Source: Pandoraea norimbergensis | Lineage (GTDB): Bacteria; Pseudomonadota; Gammaproteobacteria; Burkholderiales; Burkholderiaceae | Direction of reading: 5' to 3' | DNA length: 64,000 bases | Assembly (NCBI RefSeq): GCF_001465545.3 | Contig: NZ_CP013480.3 | Span: 5,580,001 to 5,644,000 of the forward strand | Part shown: positions 45,367-54,919 of the stretch, one piece after another | Numbering within the stretch: the stretch's first letter is position 1 | Layout of the letters: every line of letters begins with the position of its first letter | Notes under the pieces: generated by a model | Told to the model about the DNA's origin: nothing | The model's input: the letters and a program-made list of their open reading frames with translations, nothing else | Databases searched by the model: none | Position numbers and translations under genes: made by a program

Positions 45367-47273
45367 ACGCACGCACTCCCGGATTTCCGTTTCTGCATCA
45401 AGATGCGCTGGCCGGCACGACCGTGCTGCCGCCGACGGTGTCGCCCTTTCAGGGCTATGCCGGTCGCAACGCCTATGGCTACGGTGCTGGCGCGGCCGTG
45501 ACGACGCATATCGCGAGTGAATCACCGCAGCGTCGTGGCAATGATGCCGAGGCGATCAATGTCGACGGTATCGATGGCATCGAGGATTTAAGTGGCGTGA
45601 GTGGCGTGAGTGGCGTGAGTGGCGTGAGTGGCGTGAAGAGCGCCGCTCCGGAGACGGCAGCCCCTGCCGTGGCGTCCGCCGCGGCGCCCGCCCCGACACC
45701 TGCGCGGCGCGCCGTCACGGTCGACGACGTCGAAGTCTTCGGCTCGTTTCATCTGGGCGATGTGGAGTTCGCGCTGCCCATCGCTGCGTTGCAGGAAGTG
45801 GTGAATTATCCGTCTCGCATTACGCCGGTGCCACTCTCGCCGCCGTTCCTGCTAGGCCTGTTCAATCTGCGCGGCACGCTGATTCCGATTGTCGATCTCA
45901 AGCCGTTGTTGTCGATGTCTTCGGGTGTCGGCACAGGCACGGCCGGCGCGCTGGCACGGGTGACAGAAAAGATTGCCATCGTCGATGTCGACGGCGTGCG
46001 CGTCGGGCTGCTGTTCGATACCACGGGCGAGATTCTGCGTGTGCGCGCCTCGCAGCGCACCGGCTTCGAATACGATGCCGGACACACCGCACCGCCGGTG
46101 GTTTCCGGCGCCATCAAGCTCGACGGCGGCGATCGGATTCTGCAAATTCTTGCGCCGGGTGCGCTCGTGCATATCGAGAATATGCCGCAGTTGCTGGCGC
46201 GCCAGTCGCTGAGTGCACCGCAGCGCCGCCAGCAACGCCAGCGGCTGCAATGCGTGTCGTTCACGGTGGAGCAATCGCGTCTCGCACTGCCGATGAGCGC
46301 GATTCGCGAGATCATCCGCATTCCCGAGTTGCAGAACTCGGCACTCGCCAGCGTGTTCTGCGTTGGCATGCTGAACCTGCGCGGCACCGTGGTGCCGGTC
46401 ATCGACTTCGCTCACTTTCTCGGCTTGCACGCGTGCCGGCCGGATGCCGACGTGGCAGGCACCGCTGCCGATCCGCGCCGCATTCTGATCGTCAAGCAAG
46501 AGGACGTGCATTTCGGTTTGCTGGTCGACGCCGTGGACAGCATCGTGACGTACTACGCCGACGAGTTGCTGGCGATGCCGTCGTTCAGCACGACGCATGC
46601 GCAACTCTTCGCGGGCTGCATCACCCGCGAAGATGCCAGCGACATCGTGCTGCTCAATGCCGAAGAGTTCTTTACACACTCGCAAGTGCTCGAACTCACG
46701 CGCGGCCATCGCGAGTTGTATCGCGAAGGCGACGGTGCCGCCCACAACAAGGCCGGTAGCTCGGCGCGCTTCGCAGCGGGCGCCGCAGGCAAGGCATCAC
46801 GCGGTACTCGCCATGCTTACGTGTCGTTCCGTCTGCAACACATGCTGGCCGTCCGGCTCGACCAGTTGCGCGAGATCATTCACGACTCGCCCGATGTCAT
46901 GCCCGCACCCGGCGCACCGTCGTTCGTGCGCGGGATGCTCAACCTGCGCCGTGAACTGGTGACGATTGTCGATCTGCGTGCGCTCTACGGCATGCCTGCG
47001 CAGGAGGACACGCAGGCGCGCAAGATTCTGGTGATCGAACACGGCAAGGACAAGTTCGGGCTGCTCGTCGATGCCATCGAGAACATCGTGACGCTGGACG
47101 AGGCCGACAAGCTGCCGGTGCCCGCGATGTTGCTCGGACGGGCCACACATGAGATGCGCAACGACATGCGCGACGCGGTGGAATTGCCGGCGTCGGACGG
47201 CACGGCACGTACGGCCATGTTGCTGGATCTCCAGCCGCTCAAGATGAGGCTGGAGACAGCACTCGCGTTGTAG
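45363..47273 (+). CDS. Protein with three fused CheW domains
   Basis: A 636-aa protein with CheW-like domains at about residues 123-265, 296-435 and 483-620. Each has the CheW core: FALPIAALQEVVNY / LFNLRGTLIPIVDL, LALPMSAIREIIRI / MLNLRGTVVPVIDF, and LAVRLDQLREIIHD / MLNLRRELVTIVDL. It should couple receptors to CheA in signalling arrays. The N-terminus is disordered and carries a GVS repeat of five 9-base units. The start is ATG 45363, overlapping the cheD stop. Confidence 0.92.
   Translation: MNARTPGFPFLHQDALAGTTVLPPTVSPFQGYAGRNAYGYGAGAAVTTHIASESPQRRGNDAEAINVDGIDGIEDLSGVSGVSGVSGVSGVKSAAPETAAPAVASAAAPAPTPARRAVTVDDVEVFGSFHLGDVEFALPIAALQEVVNYPSRITPVPLSPPFLLGLFNLRGTLIPIVDLKPLLSMSSGVGTGTAGALARVTEKIAIVDVDGVRVGLLFDTTGEILRVRASQRTGFEYDAGHTAPPVVSGAIKLDGGDRILQILAPGALVHIENMPQLLARQSLSAPQRRQQRQRLQCVSFTVEQSRLALPMSAIREIIRIPELQNSALASVFCVGMLNLRGTVVPVIDFAHFLGLHACRPDADVAGTAADPRRILIVKQEDVHFGLLVDAVDSIVTYYADELLAMPSFSTTHAQLFAGCITREDASDIVLLNAEEFFTHSQVLELTRGHRELYREGDGAAHNKAGSSARFAAGAAGKASRGTRHAYVSFRLQHMLAVRLDQLREIIHDSPDVMPAPGAPSFVRGMLNLRRELVTIVDLRALYGMPAQEDTQARKILVIEHGKDKFGLLVDAIENIVTLDEADKLPVPAMLLGRATHEMRNDMRDAVELPASDGTARTAMLLDLQPLKMRLETALAL
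45591..45635. repeat. Five 9-base tandem repeats in the triple-CheW gene
   Basis: AGTGGCGTG occurs five times in a row, encoding SGV units. Changes in copy number would stay in frame. Confidence 0.9.
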
Positions 47274-47415
47274 ACGGGGGTTTGACGCAGGGCCCTGCGG
47301 CGTGTCGGGGGGCGCGCCGCAGGGGTAGTTCGCGAGACGGTAGGCGCTCGCCGGACTTCCTTTGCGTTTGATGTTCGACGTTCGATCTTCGGCGCTCAGT
47401 GCGTAGGCCCAAGGC

Positions 47416-48081
47416 TCAAGCGAGGCCCAACTCGCGGCGCACCTGCGTCAGAAACGCGCGCATGACATCGGTCCGCTCTCGTCCGATGCGCTGTCCTGCT
47501 GCGGTGCTCAGCCCGTCGGTCAGATGCAGTAACTTCCGCTCGAAATGGTCGATGGCGTACGTCGCGTCATCCAGCTCTCGATGCTGCGCAAACGGATCGA
47601 CCGGATCATACAGGCGACTGCCGAGACGCCCCGCCACATAAAACACGCGGGCGATGCCGACGGCACCCAACGCGTCGAGCCGGTCGGCATCGCGCAGAAT
47701 CCGCGCCTCATCCGTCGTCGGCGTAATGCCCGCCGAGAAGCTGTGTGCCGCGATGGCATGCGCCACCAACTCGACGCGCGACGCCGGCCACTCCATCCGA
47801 ACCAACAACTGGCGAGCGACATCAGCCGCCAGCGTCGACGCGCGTGCACGGTCCGGCGAATTCTTCTCGACACTCACGCAATCGTGCAACAACGTGGCGA
47901 CAGCCAACGCCTCCAGATCGACACCGGGCACGTCGGCGGCGATTTCTTTCGCCAGGCACCAGACACGCGCGAGATGGGACACGTCGTGCGCGCCATCATC
48001 GGTCGCATGGCCGCCATCGTAGTGACGCAACACGTCGGCGACCGTGGCCGAGCAGGGAGAAAACAGGTCAGGCAGAGACAA
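47416..48081 (-). CDS. HD-domain phosphohydrolase
   Basis: The 221-aa protein has the HD metal motif (HDVSHLARV, then VATLLHDCVS) and later Asp residues (RDADRLDALG), matching the YedJ/HDIG-type single-domain phosphohydrolases. Substrate unknown. The frame has no ATG near the N-terminus: TTG 48081 is used here, and a GTG near 48036 is an alternative. Convergent with the chemotaxis cluster. Confidence 0.78.
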   Translation of the reverse strand: MSLPDLFSPCSATVADVLRHYDGGHATDDGAHDVSHLARVWCLAKEIAADVPGVDLEALAVATLLHDCVSVEKNSPDRARASTLAADVARQLLVRMEWPASRVELVAHAIAAHSFSAGITPTTDEARILRDADRLDALGAVGIARVFYVAGRLGSRLYDPVDPFAQHRELDDATYAIDHFERKLLHLTDGLSTAAGQRIGRERTDVMRAFLTQVRRELGLA

Positions 48082-48116
48082 ATTCGATTCCGTTGAAAAT
48101 GACGTCGCAGGCGACG

Positions 48117-49298
48117 TCAGATGACTTCGTGGCGATGCACGTCATGCGTGACAAAGCCCGAGGTATCGCTCGGCATGGCCAGCCACTCGGGATGCGCAAG
48201 GGTGCGGCGCATGTCGTCGAGCCCGCTGGTCCAGTGATCGAGCATGGTCGAGAGGCCGAACTGATAGTCCTTGTAATGGCCCTCGTATTCCTTGTTGCGA
48301 TAGATAAGCTGGACGACGTTGTACCGCTTACTGCACGCGATCTCCTGCGCCGCATGGCACCACGGGTCGCGCGCGCGCACGTCGGCGGGCACGCGCTCCA
48401 GCACTTCGCGCAACACGCGGCGATAGTGCTGCGCGCGTTGCAGGTTATCGGTGACGAATCGCGTCCGGCTGGAAAACTGAATGTCTTTCTGCCGGTCGGC
48501 GACATCGTTCAGGTTGTCAGGCAACGGCCCGCGCGCACTCCACAAGTCCACCTGAAACGCGAGCGTGTCGCGGCGCGGCGATGTACCAAGCACTTCCGAC
48601 AGCGGCGTGTTCGAGACCAGCCCGCCGTCCCAGAAATACTGGCCGTCGATCTCGACCGCAGGAAAGCCCGGCGGCAACGCGCCGGACGCCATGAAGTGCT
48701 CGGGCCGCAGCACTTCGCGCGTGTTGTCGAAGTAGACGAAATTGCCCGTATGCACATTCACCGCACCGACCGAGACGCGCGTCTCGCGCGAGTTGATGCG
48801 ATCGAAGTCGACAAAGCGCTCAAGCGTGCCGCGCAGCGCCGTCGTGTCGTAATAGCTCGCGTGCGCCGGGTCACCCATTGCGGTCGGCAAGGGCTGCGGC
48901 CAACGCGGCGTGAAGAAGCCCTTCTGACCTTCGACCAGTGCGCGCCAGGCCTGCCACGCGCTGTAGGCCACGCGCCCCGACTCCGGGCCGTTGAGAATGG
49001 CTGCTTCGAACGGGGCCGGCAGCGGCGGAAATACCGCTGGCTCGCAGATCGTGCGCCAGAACGCTTCGAGTTGCGCCACACGCTTCTCGGGAGGATTGCC
49101 AGCGATGACGGCCGTATTCAGGGCCCCGATGGAGATGCCCGCGATCCAGTTCGGATGGATGCCGGACTCGTACAGCCCGGCGTACACGCCCGCCTGATAA
49201 GCGCCGAGCGCACCGCCGCCCTGCAAGACAAGCGCCACTGTCTCGTACGGCGGCAGATCGATGGCGCGTTTGGGGACCTTCGGCGGGTTGGCCGTCAT
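48117..49298 (-). CDS. Patatin-like phospholipase
   Basis: The 393-aa enzyme has a patatin domain: the oxyanion loop VLQGGGALGAYQAGVY, nucleophile Ser in GISIGALN, and catalytic Asp in WDGGLVSNTPL. The C-terminal part is the DUF3734 type common in Burkholderiaceae. Start ATG 49298. It lies next to 3-hydroxybutyrate dehydrogenase on the same strand, a pairing that suggests a role in storage-lipid or PHB turnover, although only acyl hydrolase activity is predicted. Confidence 0.9.
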   Translation of the reverse strand: MTANPPKVPKRAIDLPPYETVALVLQGGGALGAYQAGVYAGLYESGIHPNWIAGISIGALNTAVIAGNPPEKRVAQLEAFWRTICEPAVFPPLPAPFEAAILNGPESGRVAYSAWQAWRALVEGQKGFFTPRWPQPLPTAMGDPAHASYYDTTALRGTLERFVDFDRINSRETRVSVGAVNVHTGNFVYFDNTREVLRPEHFMASGALPPGFPAVEIDGQYFWDGGLVSNTPLSEVLGTSPRRDTLAFQVDLWSARGPLPDNLNDVADRQKDIQFSSRTRFVTDNLQRAQHYRRVLREVLERVPADVRARDPWCHAAQEIACSKRYNVVQLIYRNKEYEGHYKDYQFGLSTMLDHWTSGLDDMRRTLAHPEWLAMPSDTSGFVTHDVHRHEVI

Positions 49299-49353
49299 GA
49301 CCGTTCTCCTGAAGCAATGGCGTGATGCCACGCAGTACTGCAAAGGTAAGGCA

Positions 49354-49389
49354 CTGGCCATCCGGCTTTTGCGACAGGCGGATGGCCAG
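49354..49389. terminator. Hairpin after the dehydrogenase gene
   Basis: CTGGCCATCCG (49354-49364) and CGGATGGCCAG (49379-49389) pair perfectly over 11 bp. There is no long T-run, so termination is likely but weak. Confidence 0.5.
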
Positions 49390-49404
49390 CAAACCGACTT
49401 CCGG

Positions 49405-50202
49405 TTATTGCATGAACCAGCCGTGGCTCACCACGAACGACTGTCCGGTGAACGCAGCCGTCGGGAAAGTGGCGAGGAACAGCGCCGTTTGTGCGACGTC
49501 ATCCACCGTGGTGAAAATGCCGTCGACGGTGCCGCCGAGCATGACCTTCTTGATGACCTCGTCTTCCGAGATACCCAACTCCTTCGCCTGCTCGGGAATC
49601 TGCTTGTCGACGAGCGGCGTGCGCACGAAGCCCGGGCAGATCACGTGCGAGCGCACGTTGTGCTTGGCGCCTTCTTTGGCGAGCACGCGCGCCAGACCCA
49701 GCAACGCGTGTTTGGCCGCGACGTAAGCCGACTTCAGCGGCGAGGCCTCATGCGAGTGCACCGAGCCCATGTAGATCACGATGCCGCCGCGATCGTCCTT
49801 GTACATGTGCTTGAGCGCCGCCTTGGTCGTAAGAAACGCGCCGTCGACGTGAATCGCCTGCATCTTCTTCCAGTCGGAGAACGCGTAGTTCTCGATCGGG
49901 TTCACGATCTGGATGCCGGCGTTGGAGATCAGGATGTCGATGGACCCGAACGTCTGCGCCACCTTGTCGATGCCGCTGTTGACGGCTTCTTCATTGGTCA
50001 CGTCCATCGCTACGCCCAGGGCCTTTCCGCCCGCCGCCTTGATTTCCTCGGCGACCGCGTCGGCGCCCTGCTGGTTCAGATCGGCGATGGCCACCGCTGC
50101 GCCCGCTTTGGCGAGCGTCAACGCAATTTCCTTGCCGATACCGCTGGCGGCGCCCGTCACCACGGCGACTTTTCCATTCAACTGATTCACTGACTGGCTC
50201 AT
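49405..50202 (-). CDS. bdhA: 3-hydroxybutyrate dehydrogenase (SDR family)
   Basis: This NAD-dependent short-chain dehydrogenase of 265 aa interconverts 3-hydroxybutyrate and acetoacetate, used in PHB mobilisation. Motifs: TGAASGIG for NAD, NAG ([12 protein letters not shown]), and the catalytic Ser-Tyr-Lys in [28 protein letters not shown] at the C-terminus matches the family. ATG 50202 with AGGAG upstream is used; a GTG at 50208 is too close to the ribosome-binding site. Confidence 0.92.
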   Translation of the reverse strand: MSQSVNQLNGKVAVVTGAASGIGKEIALTLAKAGAAVAIADLNQQGADAVAEEIKAAGGKALGVAMDVTNEEAVNSGIDKVAQTFGSIDILISNAGIQIVNPIENYAFSDWKKMQAIHVDGAFLTTKAALKHMYKDDRGGIVIYMGSVHSHEASPLKSAYVAAKHALLGLARVLAKEGAKHNVRSHVICPGFVRTPLVDKQIPEQAKELGISEDEVIKKVMLGGTVDGIFTTVDDVAQTALFLATFPTAAFTGQSFVVSHGWFMQ

Positions 50203-50310
50203 TTGCACACTCCTGATTCGTCAAAATGGCGCGTCGTGCGGCGCTTCGCGCGCGCACGGCACGTCGGGGGTCTTGCGTTACGACTTCAGCAATTACGTCA
50301 GATCAAACAG

Positions 50311-50334
50311 AAAAGGCGCCTTGCGGCGCCTTTT
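50311..50334. terminator. Intrinsic terminator after ettA
   Basis: A 10-bp perfect stem (50311-50320 with 50325-50334), a TTGC loop and A/T flanks. It ends the minus-strand ettA transcript seven bases beyond its stop. Confidence 0.85.
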
Positions 50335-50340
50335 CCTGCG

Positions 50341-52008
50341 TTACCGCGCGATCGGCTTGTAGCGGATTCGCTTCGGTTTCGCGCCCTCCTCGCCGAGGCG
50401 TTTCTTCTTGTCCGCCTCATACTCCTGATAGTTGCCCGGGAAGAACTCGACGTGCGAGTCGCCTTCGAACGCCAGAATATGGGTGGCGATACGATCGAGG
50501 AACCAGCGATCGTGAGAGATCACCATCACGCAGCCGGCGAACTCGAGCAGCGCGTCCTCGAGTGCACGCAGGGTTTCGACGTCCAGATCGTTCGACGGTT
50601 CATCGAGCAGCAACACATTGCCGCCCGAAATCAGCGTCTTGGCCATGTGCAGTCGGCCGCGCTCACCACCCGAGAGCGAACCCACCTGCTTCTGCTGGTC
50701 GGAGCCCTTGAAGTTGAAGCGGCCGATATAGGCACGCGACGGCGTTTCGTAGCGGCCCACGGTCAGCACGTCGGCGCCGCCCGAAATTTCTTCGAACACG
50801 GTCTTCGTGCCATCCAGCGCATCGCGGCTCTGGTCGACATAGGCCATCTTGACCGTCTGACCGATCTTGATTTCGCCGCTGTCCGGTTGTTCACGGCCGG
50901 TGAGCATCTTGAAGAACGTCGATTTACCGGCACCGTTCGGGCCGATGATGCCGACGATCGCGCCCGGCGGCACGTTGAAGCTCAGGTCGTCGATCAGCAG
51001 GCGGTCGCCGAAGGCCTTCGACACGTTCTTGAATTCAACGACTTCATTACCCAGACGCTCACCCACGGGGATGAAGATTTCCTGAGTTTCGTTGCGCTTC
51101 TGATATTCCTGGCTGTTCAGTTCGTCGAAGCGGGCAAGACGCGCCTTCGACTTGGCCTGACGGCCCTTCGGGTTCTGGCGCACCCACTCCAGTTCCTTCT
51201 TCAACGCCTTCTGACGCGCCGATTCGCTCGATTCTTCCTGCTCCAGGCGCTGTTCCTTCTGGTCGAGCCACGAGCTGTAGTTGCCCTTCCACGGAATGCC
51301 ATGACCCCGGTCGAGTTCGAGAATCCACTCGGCCGCGTTGTCGAGGAAGTAGCGATCGTGGGTAACGGCCACCACGGTACCCGGGAAGCGCGTGAGGAAC
51401 TGTTCCAGCCAGTCGACCGATTCCGCGTCCAAGTGGTTGGTCGGTTCGTCGAGCAGCAGCATGTCCGGCTTCGAGAGCAGCAGACGCGCGAGCGCGACGC
51501 GGCGCTTTTCACCGCCCGAGAGCACGCCGATCTTGGCGTCCCACGGCGGCAGACGCAGGGCGTCGGCGGCGACTTCGAGCGCTTGTTCGATGTTGTTGCC
51601 GTCGCTCGCGGCCAGAATTGCTTCGTACTTGGCTTGCTCGGCGGCGAGTGCGTCGAAGTCGGCGTCCGGCTCGGCGTAGGCGGCGTAGATCTCTTCGAGC
51701 TTGGTACGTGCCTCAAAGATTTCGCCCATGCCGCTTTCGACGGATTCGCGCACGGTCTGCTCGGGATCGAGCTGCGGCTCTTGCGGCAGATAACCGATGT
51801 TCAGGTTCGCCATCGGGATGGCCTCACCCTCGATCTCCTTGTCCACCCCGGCCATGATTCTGAGCACGGTCGACTTGCCCGAACCGTTCAGACCCAGCAC
51901 GCCGATTTTGGCGCCGGGGAAGAACGACAGGGAGATGTCCTTGAGGATGTGACGCTTGGGCGGCACGATCTTGCCCACGCGGTTCATGCTGAATACGTAC
52001 TGTGCCAT
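50341..52008 (-). CDS. ettA: Energy-dependent translational throttle protein EttA (ABC-F)
   Basis: A 555-aa soluble ABC-F protein with two ATPase domains. Domain 1 has [14 protein letters not shown] and [15 protein letters not shown]; domain 2 has [14 protein letters not shown] and [15 protein letters not shown]. The P-site tRNA-interaction linker (charged, near residues 235-300) lies between. EttA binds the ribosomal E site and tunes initiation to energy state. The family-typical start [19 protein letters not shown] is at ATG 52008. Confidence 0.97.
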   Translation of the reverse strand: MAQYVFSMNRVGKIVPPKRHILKDISLSFFPGAKIGVLGLNGSGKSTVLRIMAGVDKEIEGEAIPMANLNIGYLPQEPQLDPEQTVRESVESGMGEIFEARTKLEEIYAAYAEPDADFDALAAEQAKYEAILAASDGNNIEQALEVAADALRLPPWDAKIGVLSGGEKRRVALARLLLSKPDMLLLDEPTNHLDAESVDWLEQFLTRFPGTVVAVTHDRYFLDNAAEWILELDRGHGIPWKGNYSSWLDQKEQRLEQEESSESARQKALKKELEWVRQNPKGRQAKSKARLARFDELNSQEYQKRNETQEIFIPVGERLGNEVVEFKNVSKAFGDRLLIDDLSFNVPPGAIVGIIGPNGAGKSTFFKMLTGREQPDSGEIKIGQTVKMAYVDQSRDALDGTKTVFEEISGGADVLTVGRYETPSRAYIGRFNFKGSDQQKQVGSLSGGERGRLHMAKTLISGGNVLLLDEPSNDLDVETLRALEDALLEFAGCVMVISHDRWFLDRIATHILAFEGDSHVEFFPGNYQEYEADKKKRLGEEGAKPKRIRYKPIAR

Positions 52009-52069
52009 TCGGCTTTCCTGATACTGAAACGGTTATGCCGCTCTCGTCGAGCGACAGACATCGGCAAGT

Positions 52070-52423
52070 TTAACAAAGCGCAGCGTCGGGCGCGTCGATG
52101 GTGAGGTCGGCACGCGCGTAACTACAGCACGGCAGCAGCCAGCCCTCAGCTTTCTCGTCGCGCGACAAGCCCGGCCATTCGATGCGGTAGGCCACTGACG
52201 CCGGGGCTGGGTCGCCCGCGCTTTGCACTCGGCACAGGCACGCACGGCAGGTGCCGTTGCGGCACAGGCTCGGCAACTTGATGCCGGCGGCCTGTGCGGC
52301 GAGCAGCAGCGGCACGTCAGCCGGGGCTTCGAACTGCCAGCCTGAGGGCAGCAGCGTGACGCGATGGCGGCGTGGTTCGGCGGGTTCATCGTTAGCCGGT
52401 GGCTCGGAGGTAAAGCTGTCCAC
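52070..52423 (-). CDS. [2Fe-2S] plant-type ferredoxin
   Basis: The 117-aa protein has four Cys ligands: CRNGTCRACLC provides three, and CC in LLPCCSYARADL the fourth. The N-terminal 20 residues are charged and variable. Electron partner unknown. The start is GTG 52423, since no ATG lies in frame near the N-terminus. It is preceded by a 388-base gap. Confidence 0.85.
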   Translation of the reverse strand: MDSFTSEPPANDEPAEPRRHRVTLLPSGWQFEAPADVPLLLAAQAAGIKLPSLCRNGTCRACLCRVQSAGDPAPASVAYRIEWPGLSRDEKAEGWLLPCCSYARADLTIDAPDAALC

Positions 52424-52811
52424 GGTGTGAAGGTTGGTGATCGAAAGTAAGGATGTCGGGTGTTGATTCGCGATTCACGAGGCGTGGCGGCAACTGATGG
52501 CAACTGACGATGAGCGCCGACGGCCATGTGCAGGCGCTTCCCGGGGTGCAGCGCGCGTCTGGCATCAACGCGCTACCATAACCCGTTCCTGCGGCTTTTT
52601 GTCGCGAGTACGATGCCGATGGCATCCCGGACGATGTCGATCGCCAGCATCTTGGCCCCCGTCAGTCATTCGGCTCGCGCCATTGCGCCATTGCGCTTTT
52701 TGCTGCCGCCCCAATATCGAACAGAATCGAAGTTTCGCAGACGCTCTGCGATGGCGGCGGCTCGACCTCCCGCCCACTTATTCAACCTTATTCAGTGTTA
52801 TTCAGCCGTCC
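52424..52811. other. Divergent intergenic region, 388 bases, with 10-base-spaced repeats
   Basis: Between ferredoxin and the MazG-like gene. TTATTCA occurs at 52778, 52788 and 52798, exactly one helical turn apart, ending eight bases before the ATG. No gene is supported, although some frames are open. Confidence 0.5.
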
Positions 52812-53204
52812 ATGAGCCAAGCGCCCTCGTCCCCGGATTCGCCTGCCGATGTTGCATCGTCCGATGTCAACGGACATGCCCGTCTGATCGACACCCGGGG
52901 GCTCGAAGGCGCGCTGCATGCCTTTGCCGACGCGCGTGACTGGCATCGGCATCACACGCCGAAGAACCTTGCGATGGCGTTGTCCGTCGAAGTGGCAGAG
53001 CTGGTCGAAATTTTCCAGTGGCATACCGACGCCGAGGCCAGTGCGGTCATGGCGAGCAGCGAGGCACGCCATGTGGAGCAGGAACTCGCCGACATCGCCA
53101 TGTATCTCGTGCGCCTGTCGTCGGTGCTGGGCGTGGATTTGAACCGCGCCGTGACCGAGAAGCTCGTCATGAATGCCCAGAAGTACCCGGCACCGCCGGC
53201 GTAG
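52812..53204 (+). CDS. MazG-like nucleotide pyrophosphohydrolase
   Basis: The 130-aa protein is of the RS21-C6/dCTP pyrophosphatase type, an all-alpha NTP pyrophosphatase. Metal-binding acidic motifs are EVAELVEIFQW and EQELADIAMYLV. It probably cleans abnormal nucleotides from the pool. ATG 52812. A metallophosphoesterase follows 31 bases later. Confidence 0.87.
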   Translation: MSQAPSSPDSPADVASSDVNGHARLIDTRGLEGALHAFADARDWHRHHTPKNLAMALSVEVAELVEIFQWHTDAEASAVMASSEARHVEQELADIAMYLVRLSSVLGVDLNRAVTEKLVMNAQKYPAPPA

Positions 53205-53235
53205 TCTCTCCCCCAATTTCGTTACAGACACCGAT

Positions 53236-54459
53236 ATGTCGCAAACCTCACAAGCGTCTCGTGCCCCGTCAGGGGCGACCGACGGCCCGGCTCACCGCCA
53301 CGGCAAGTCGTCGCACCGCACGCTGCCTGCGCGTCCGCGCTGGCTGATGCTCGCCATCATCGCGCTGCTGCATACCTATATCGGCTGGCGGCTGCTCACG
53401 CCGCTGCCCGTCGGCATGGGCTGGAAGGTGGCCGGCGCGTTGTGGCTCATCGCCTCCACCGTATTGATTCCGCTCGGCTTGATGAGCCGGGCGCTCCAGC
53501 GCGAGCCGCTCGCCACCTTGCTGAACTGGTCCGGCATGATGGCGGTCGGCATTTTCTCGTCGCTGTTCGTGCTCACGTTGCTACGCGACATCGTGCTCGG
53601 CGTGGCGATGGCGTTCTCGGTGCTCGATGCGCAACTCGTGACGCGCTCCGCCGTCATCGTGTTGCTGCTGACTGCCGCCTCGACGGTGCTGGGTTTCTAC
53701 AACGCGCGGCGGCTCGCGCGCGTGGTCGACGTGGATATTCCGATCGCCAATCTGCCGCCGGAGCTCAAGGGGTTCACGATCGTGCAGTTGAGCGACATTC
53801 ACGTGAGCTCGACGATCCGCCGCCGCTACATCGACGCCATCGTCGACGCGACCAACGAATTGAAGCCCGATCTCGTGGCCATCACCGGCGATCTGGTCGA
53901 TGGCAGCGTGCCCGCGTTGCGCGACCACATTGCGCCGCTGGGCCGGCTCACGTCGCGCCACGGCACCTATGTGTGCACGGGCAATCACGAGTACTACTCG
54001 GGGGCGCCGGCATGGGTGGAGGAACTGCGGCGTATCGGCCTCACCGTGCTTGAAAATCAGCACGTCGTGCTGGAGCACGAGGGTGCCGCGCTGACGGTGG
54101 CGGGTGTCACCGATTTCGGTGCACATCATTTCGATCCGGAGAAGCGCAGCGACCCGCAAGCGGCTGTCGCGGGGTCACCGGAAGATGTGCCGCGTGTACT
54201 GCTCGCGCATCAGCCGCGCAGCGCACCGGCGGCCGCCGAAGCGGGCATCGATCTGCAACTCTCGGGCCACACGCATGGCGGTCAGTTCTGGCCGTGGATG
54301 TACTTCGTGCCGCTCCAGCAGCCGTTCGTGCATGGATTGCACCGGTTGGGACGTCTGGCGATCTACGTGAGCCGGGGCACTGGCTACTGGGGTCCGCCCA
54401 AGCGCTTTGGGGCACCGTCCGAAATTACGCGCATCCGGCTGGTGCCGGGGAAGGTCTGA
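53236..54459 (+). CDS. Membrane-anchored metallophosphoesterase (YkuE/YaeI-type)
   Basis: The 407-aa protein has an N-terminal membrane part of about four TMs (residues about 38-165) and a calcineurin-like domain: QLSDIHVSS, ITGDLVDGSV, GNHEYYSG, LAHQPRS and LSGHTHGGQFWP, all metal ligands present. Relatives include UDP-sugar or lipid-linked phosphatases. ATG 53236. Confidence 0.9.
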   Translation: MSQTSQASRAPSGATDGPAHRHGKSSHRTLPARPRWLMLAIIALLHTYIGWRLLTPLPVGMGWKVAGALWLIASTVLIPLGLMSRALQREPLATLLNWSGMMAVGIFSSLFVLTLLRDIVLGVAMAFSVLDAQLVTRSAVIVLLLTAASTVLGFYNARRLARVVDVDIPIANLPPELKGFTIVQLSDIHVSSTIRRRYIDAIVDATNELKPDLVAITGDLVDGSVPALRDHIAPLGRLTSRHGTYVCTGNHEYYSGAPAWVEELRRIGLTVLENQHVVLEHEGAALTVAGVTDFGAHHFDPEKRSDPQAAVAGSPEDVPRVLLAHQPRSAPAAAEAGIDLQLSGHTHGGQFWPWMYFVPLQQPFVHGLHRLGRLAIYVSRGTGYWGPPKRFGAPSEITRIRLVPGKV

Positions 54460-54622
54460 GTGGGGGCTGAGTTGGGGGCTGAGTGTGGTCTGAGTGGGAT
54501 TTGCGCGGAGTTTGGCGGTCGCAGTCACGCGATAAGGCTACAATCGCCCTCCTCCGCCGCGTTCCGCTAGCGCGCCCCGCGTTCTTTTTCGCGATTCAAT
54601 CTCCGTACCTGTCTTTGCTGCC

Positions 54623-54919
54623 ATGAAGTCACTGCCTCCCGCCTCCGCGCTTGAAACCGTTGCCGTGCGCCTGCGCGGCAAGATCCAGGGCGTCGGGTAC
54701 CGCCATGCTGCGGTGCGCGAGGGCCATCTGATCGGCGTTCGCGGCTGGGTGCAGGCGTTGCCGGAGGGCGACATCATCGCGGTGGTGCAGGGCACACCCG
54801 AGCAGGTCGACAAGATGCTCGAATGGATGCGTCGCGGCCCGCCCGCCGCACGCGTGATCGACTTCGAGAGCGAAGTGGAATACACCGGCCGTCGCTTTGA
54901 CCGTTTCGAACAGCTCTGA
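54623..54919 (+). CDS. acyP: Acylphosphatase-like protein lacking the catalytic Asn
   Basis: The 98-aa protein has the acylphosphatase fold: the phosphate-loop Arg in GKIQGVGYRHAAV and the GDIIAVVQGTPEQVDKMLEW helix region. The family normally has GWVRN with an essential Asn; here the segment reads RGWVQALPEGD, so that Asn is missing. It may be inactive or have another role. TACAAT at 54539-54544 may be its -10. Confidence 0.85.
   Translation: MKSLPPASALETVAVRLRGKIQGVGYRHAAVREGHLIGVRGWVQALPEGDIIAVVQGTPEQVDKMLEWMRRGPPAARVIDFESEVEYTGRRFDRFEQL

Noticed and set aside
49354..49389. Possible small RNA or attenuator at the 11-bp inverted repeat
   Set aside because: It lies just after the stop of the minus-strand dehydrogenase, so a transcript-end hairpin is simpler.
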